A DNA stretch of 64,000 nt from Streptomyces sp. NBC_00414 (GTDB lineage: Bacteria; Actinomycetota; Actinomycetes; Streptomycetales; Streptomycetaceae), in contig NZ_CP107935.1 of NCBI RefSeq assembly GCF_036038375.1, positions 3,038,001-3,102,000 of the forward strand, given 5' to 3'. The notes beneath the pieces were generated by a model. That model saw only the letters and a program-made list of their open reading frames with translations, did no database searches and had not been told where the DNA came from. Of this stretch, positions 63,663-64,000 are shown one piece after another (the first letter of the stretch is position 1; every line of letters starts with the position of its first letter). Made by a program: the position numbers and the translations under genes.

Positions 63663-64000
63663 ATGACCACCGGACTGCATCCTGGGGGAGCTCCCCAGGA
63701 TCCCCGGCCGACCGAGAACCAGCTCCTGCCCCGGCAGGGGCGGGTCGGCCACGGAGCCCTGCCCGCCGACGACCGGACAAGGAGTTACGTGATCACCGCG
63801 CGCGCGGCTGCCAGCTTCGACCCTGTCGGGCGGTCCGTCGCGACCGCTCGCTCCTTCGTCCGTGACACCCTCCAGGGCTGGGGCTTCGCCGACATCGTCG
63901 ACGACGCCGTGGTTCTCACCAGCGAGCTGGTCACCAACGCGGTGGTGCACGCCGGCACGTCCGCGGACGTCCTGTGCCTGCGCAGCGACGACGGCGTACG
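63663..64000 (+). CDS. osaC: OsaC, RsbW-like multidomain regulator (start only, cut by window edge)
   Basis: ATG 63663 is preceded by GGAGGG and opens MTTGLHPGGAPQDPRPTENQ. After ~42 linker residues comes an RsbW/HATPase-like domain: ARSFVRDTLQGWGFADIVDD, then VVLTSELVTNAVVHAGTSAD with the N-box Glu and Asn. The remainder is outside the window. In S. coelicolor the gene divergent from osaA is osaC, a large protein with RsbW kinase, PAS, GAF and PP2C domains that restrains sigma-B after osmotic stress. The visible part fits. Domains past residue 112 cannot be confirmed here. Confidence 0.85.
   Translation, partial: MTTGLHPGGAPQDPRPTENQLLPRQGRVGHGALPADDRTRSYVITARAAASFDPVGRSVATARSFVRDTLQGWGFADIVDDAVVLTSELVTNAVVHAGTSADVLCLRSDDGV

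Overview
The window is a chromosomal segment of a high-GC actinomycete, almost certainly a Streptomyces. Supporting signs are the very high third-position GC, frequent GTG starts (and one TTG), GGAGG-type ribosome binding sites, and a gene order (hflX, rshA, dapF, miaA, miaB, gluRK/gluABCD, recX-recA, lhr-nei, clgR-cinA-pgsA-rimO, ftsK, osaB/osaA/osaC) that I recall as the conserved core of Streptomyces chromosomes. It reads as core genome with a few accessory inserts. I found no rRNA, tRNA, CRISPR array, transposase or prophage gene.

Layout. 1-5182 (minus strand) holds four genes of an NRPS-independent siderophore locus: class III aminotransferase, IucA/IucC synthetase, GNAT acyltransferase, and the start of a second IucA/IucC synthetase that runs off the left edge. 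5520-8153 holds two tandem paralogous secreted trypsin-like lipoproteins, closed by a strong terminator. 8246-20076 (mostly minus) holds hflX, an M1 peptidase, rshA (ppGpp metabolism), dapF, a membrane protein, miaA, a LigB-like protein, an orphan ParE/RelE-fold protein and miaB, with a dispersed Streptomyces intergenic repeat. 20187-27042 holds a TAXI binding protein and then the glutamate sensing and uptake locus (gluK-gluR divergent from gluABCD). 27246-30102 holds a flavin monooxygenase, a Cys-codon leader peptide, cysteine dioxygenase and a rhodanese. 30206-33438 holds an FtsX-type permease with an ArsR-type regulator. 33737-40605 holds recX-recA, an AI-2E family protein, a DUF3046 protein, a prenyltransferase-like protein and araC-azlC-azlD. 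40964-48866 holds lhr, nei, a short-chain dehydrogenase, a small membrane protein and dps. 49151-56648 holds clgR, cinA, pgsA, rimO, a RodZ-like gene and ftsK. 56858-64000 is the osmotic-adaptation cluster osaB, osaA and, divergently, osaC (truncated by the right edge).

How the genes work together. gluRK most likely controls the neighbouring glutamate ABC transporter. recA and recX form one transcription unit behind an SOS box. cinA, pgsA and rimO overlap by 4 bp and are translationally coupled. OsaA (hybrid kinase with ten HAMP-like repeats), OsaB (response regulator) and OsaC (RsbW-like) belong to one stress pathway.

The most interesting signal is upstream of cysteine dioxygenase. A 15-codon leader peptide contains three Cys codons, the last directly before the stop. 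Its last codons contain an 8-nt stretch exactly complementary to the dioxygenase Shine-Dalgarno region. This looks like cysteine-responsive translational control of cysteine breakdown.
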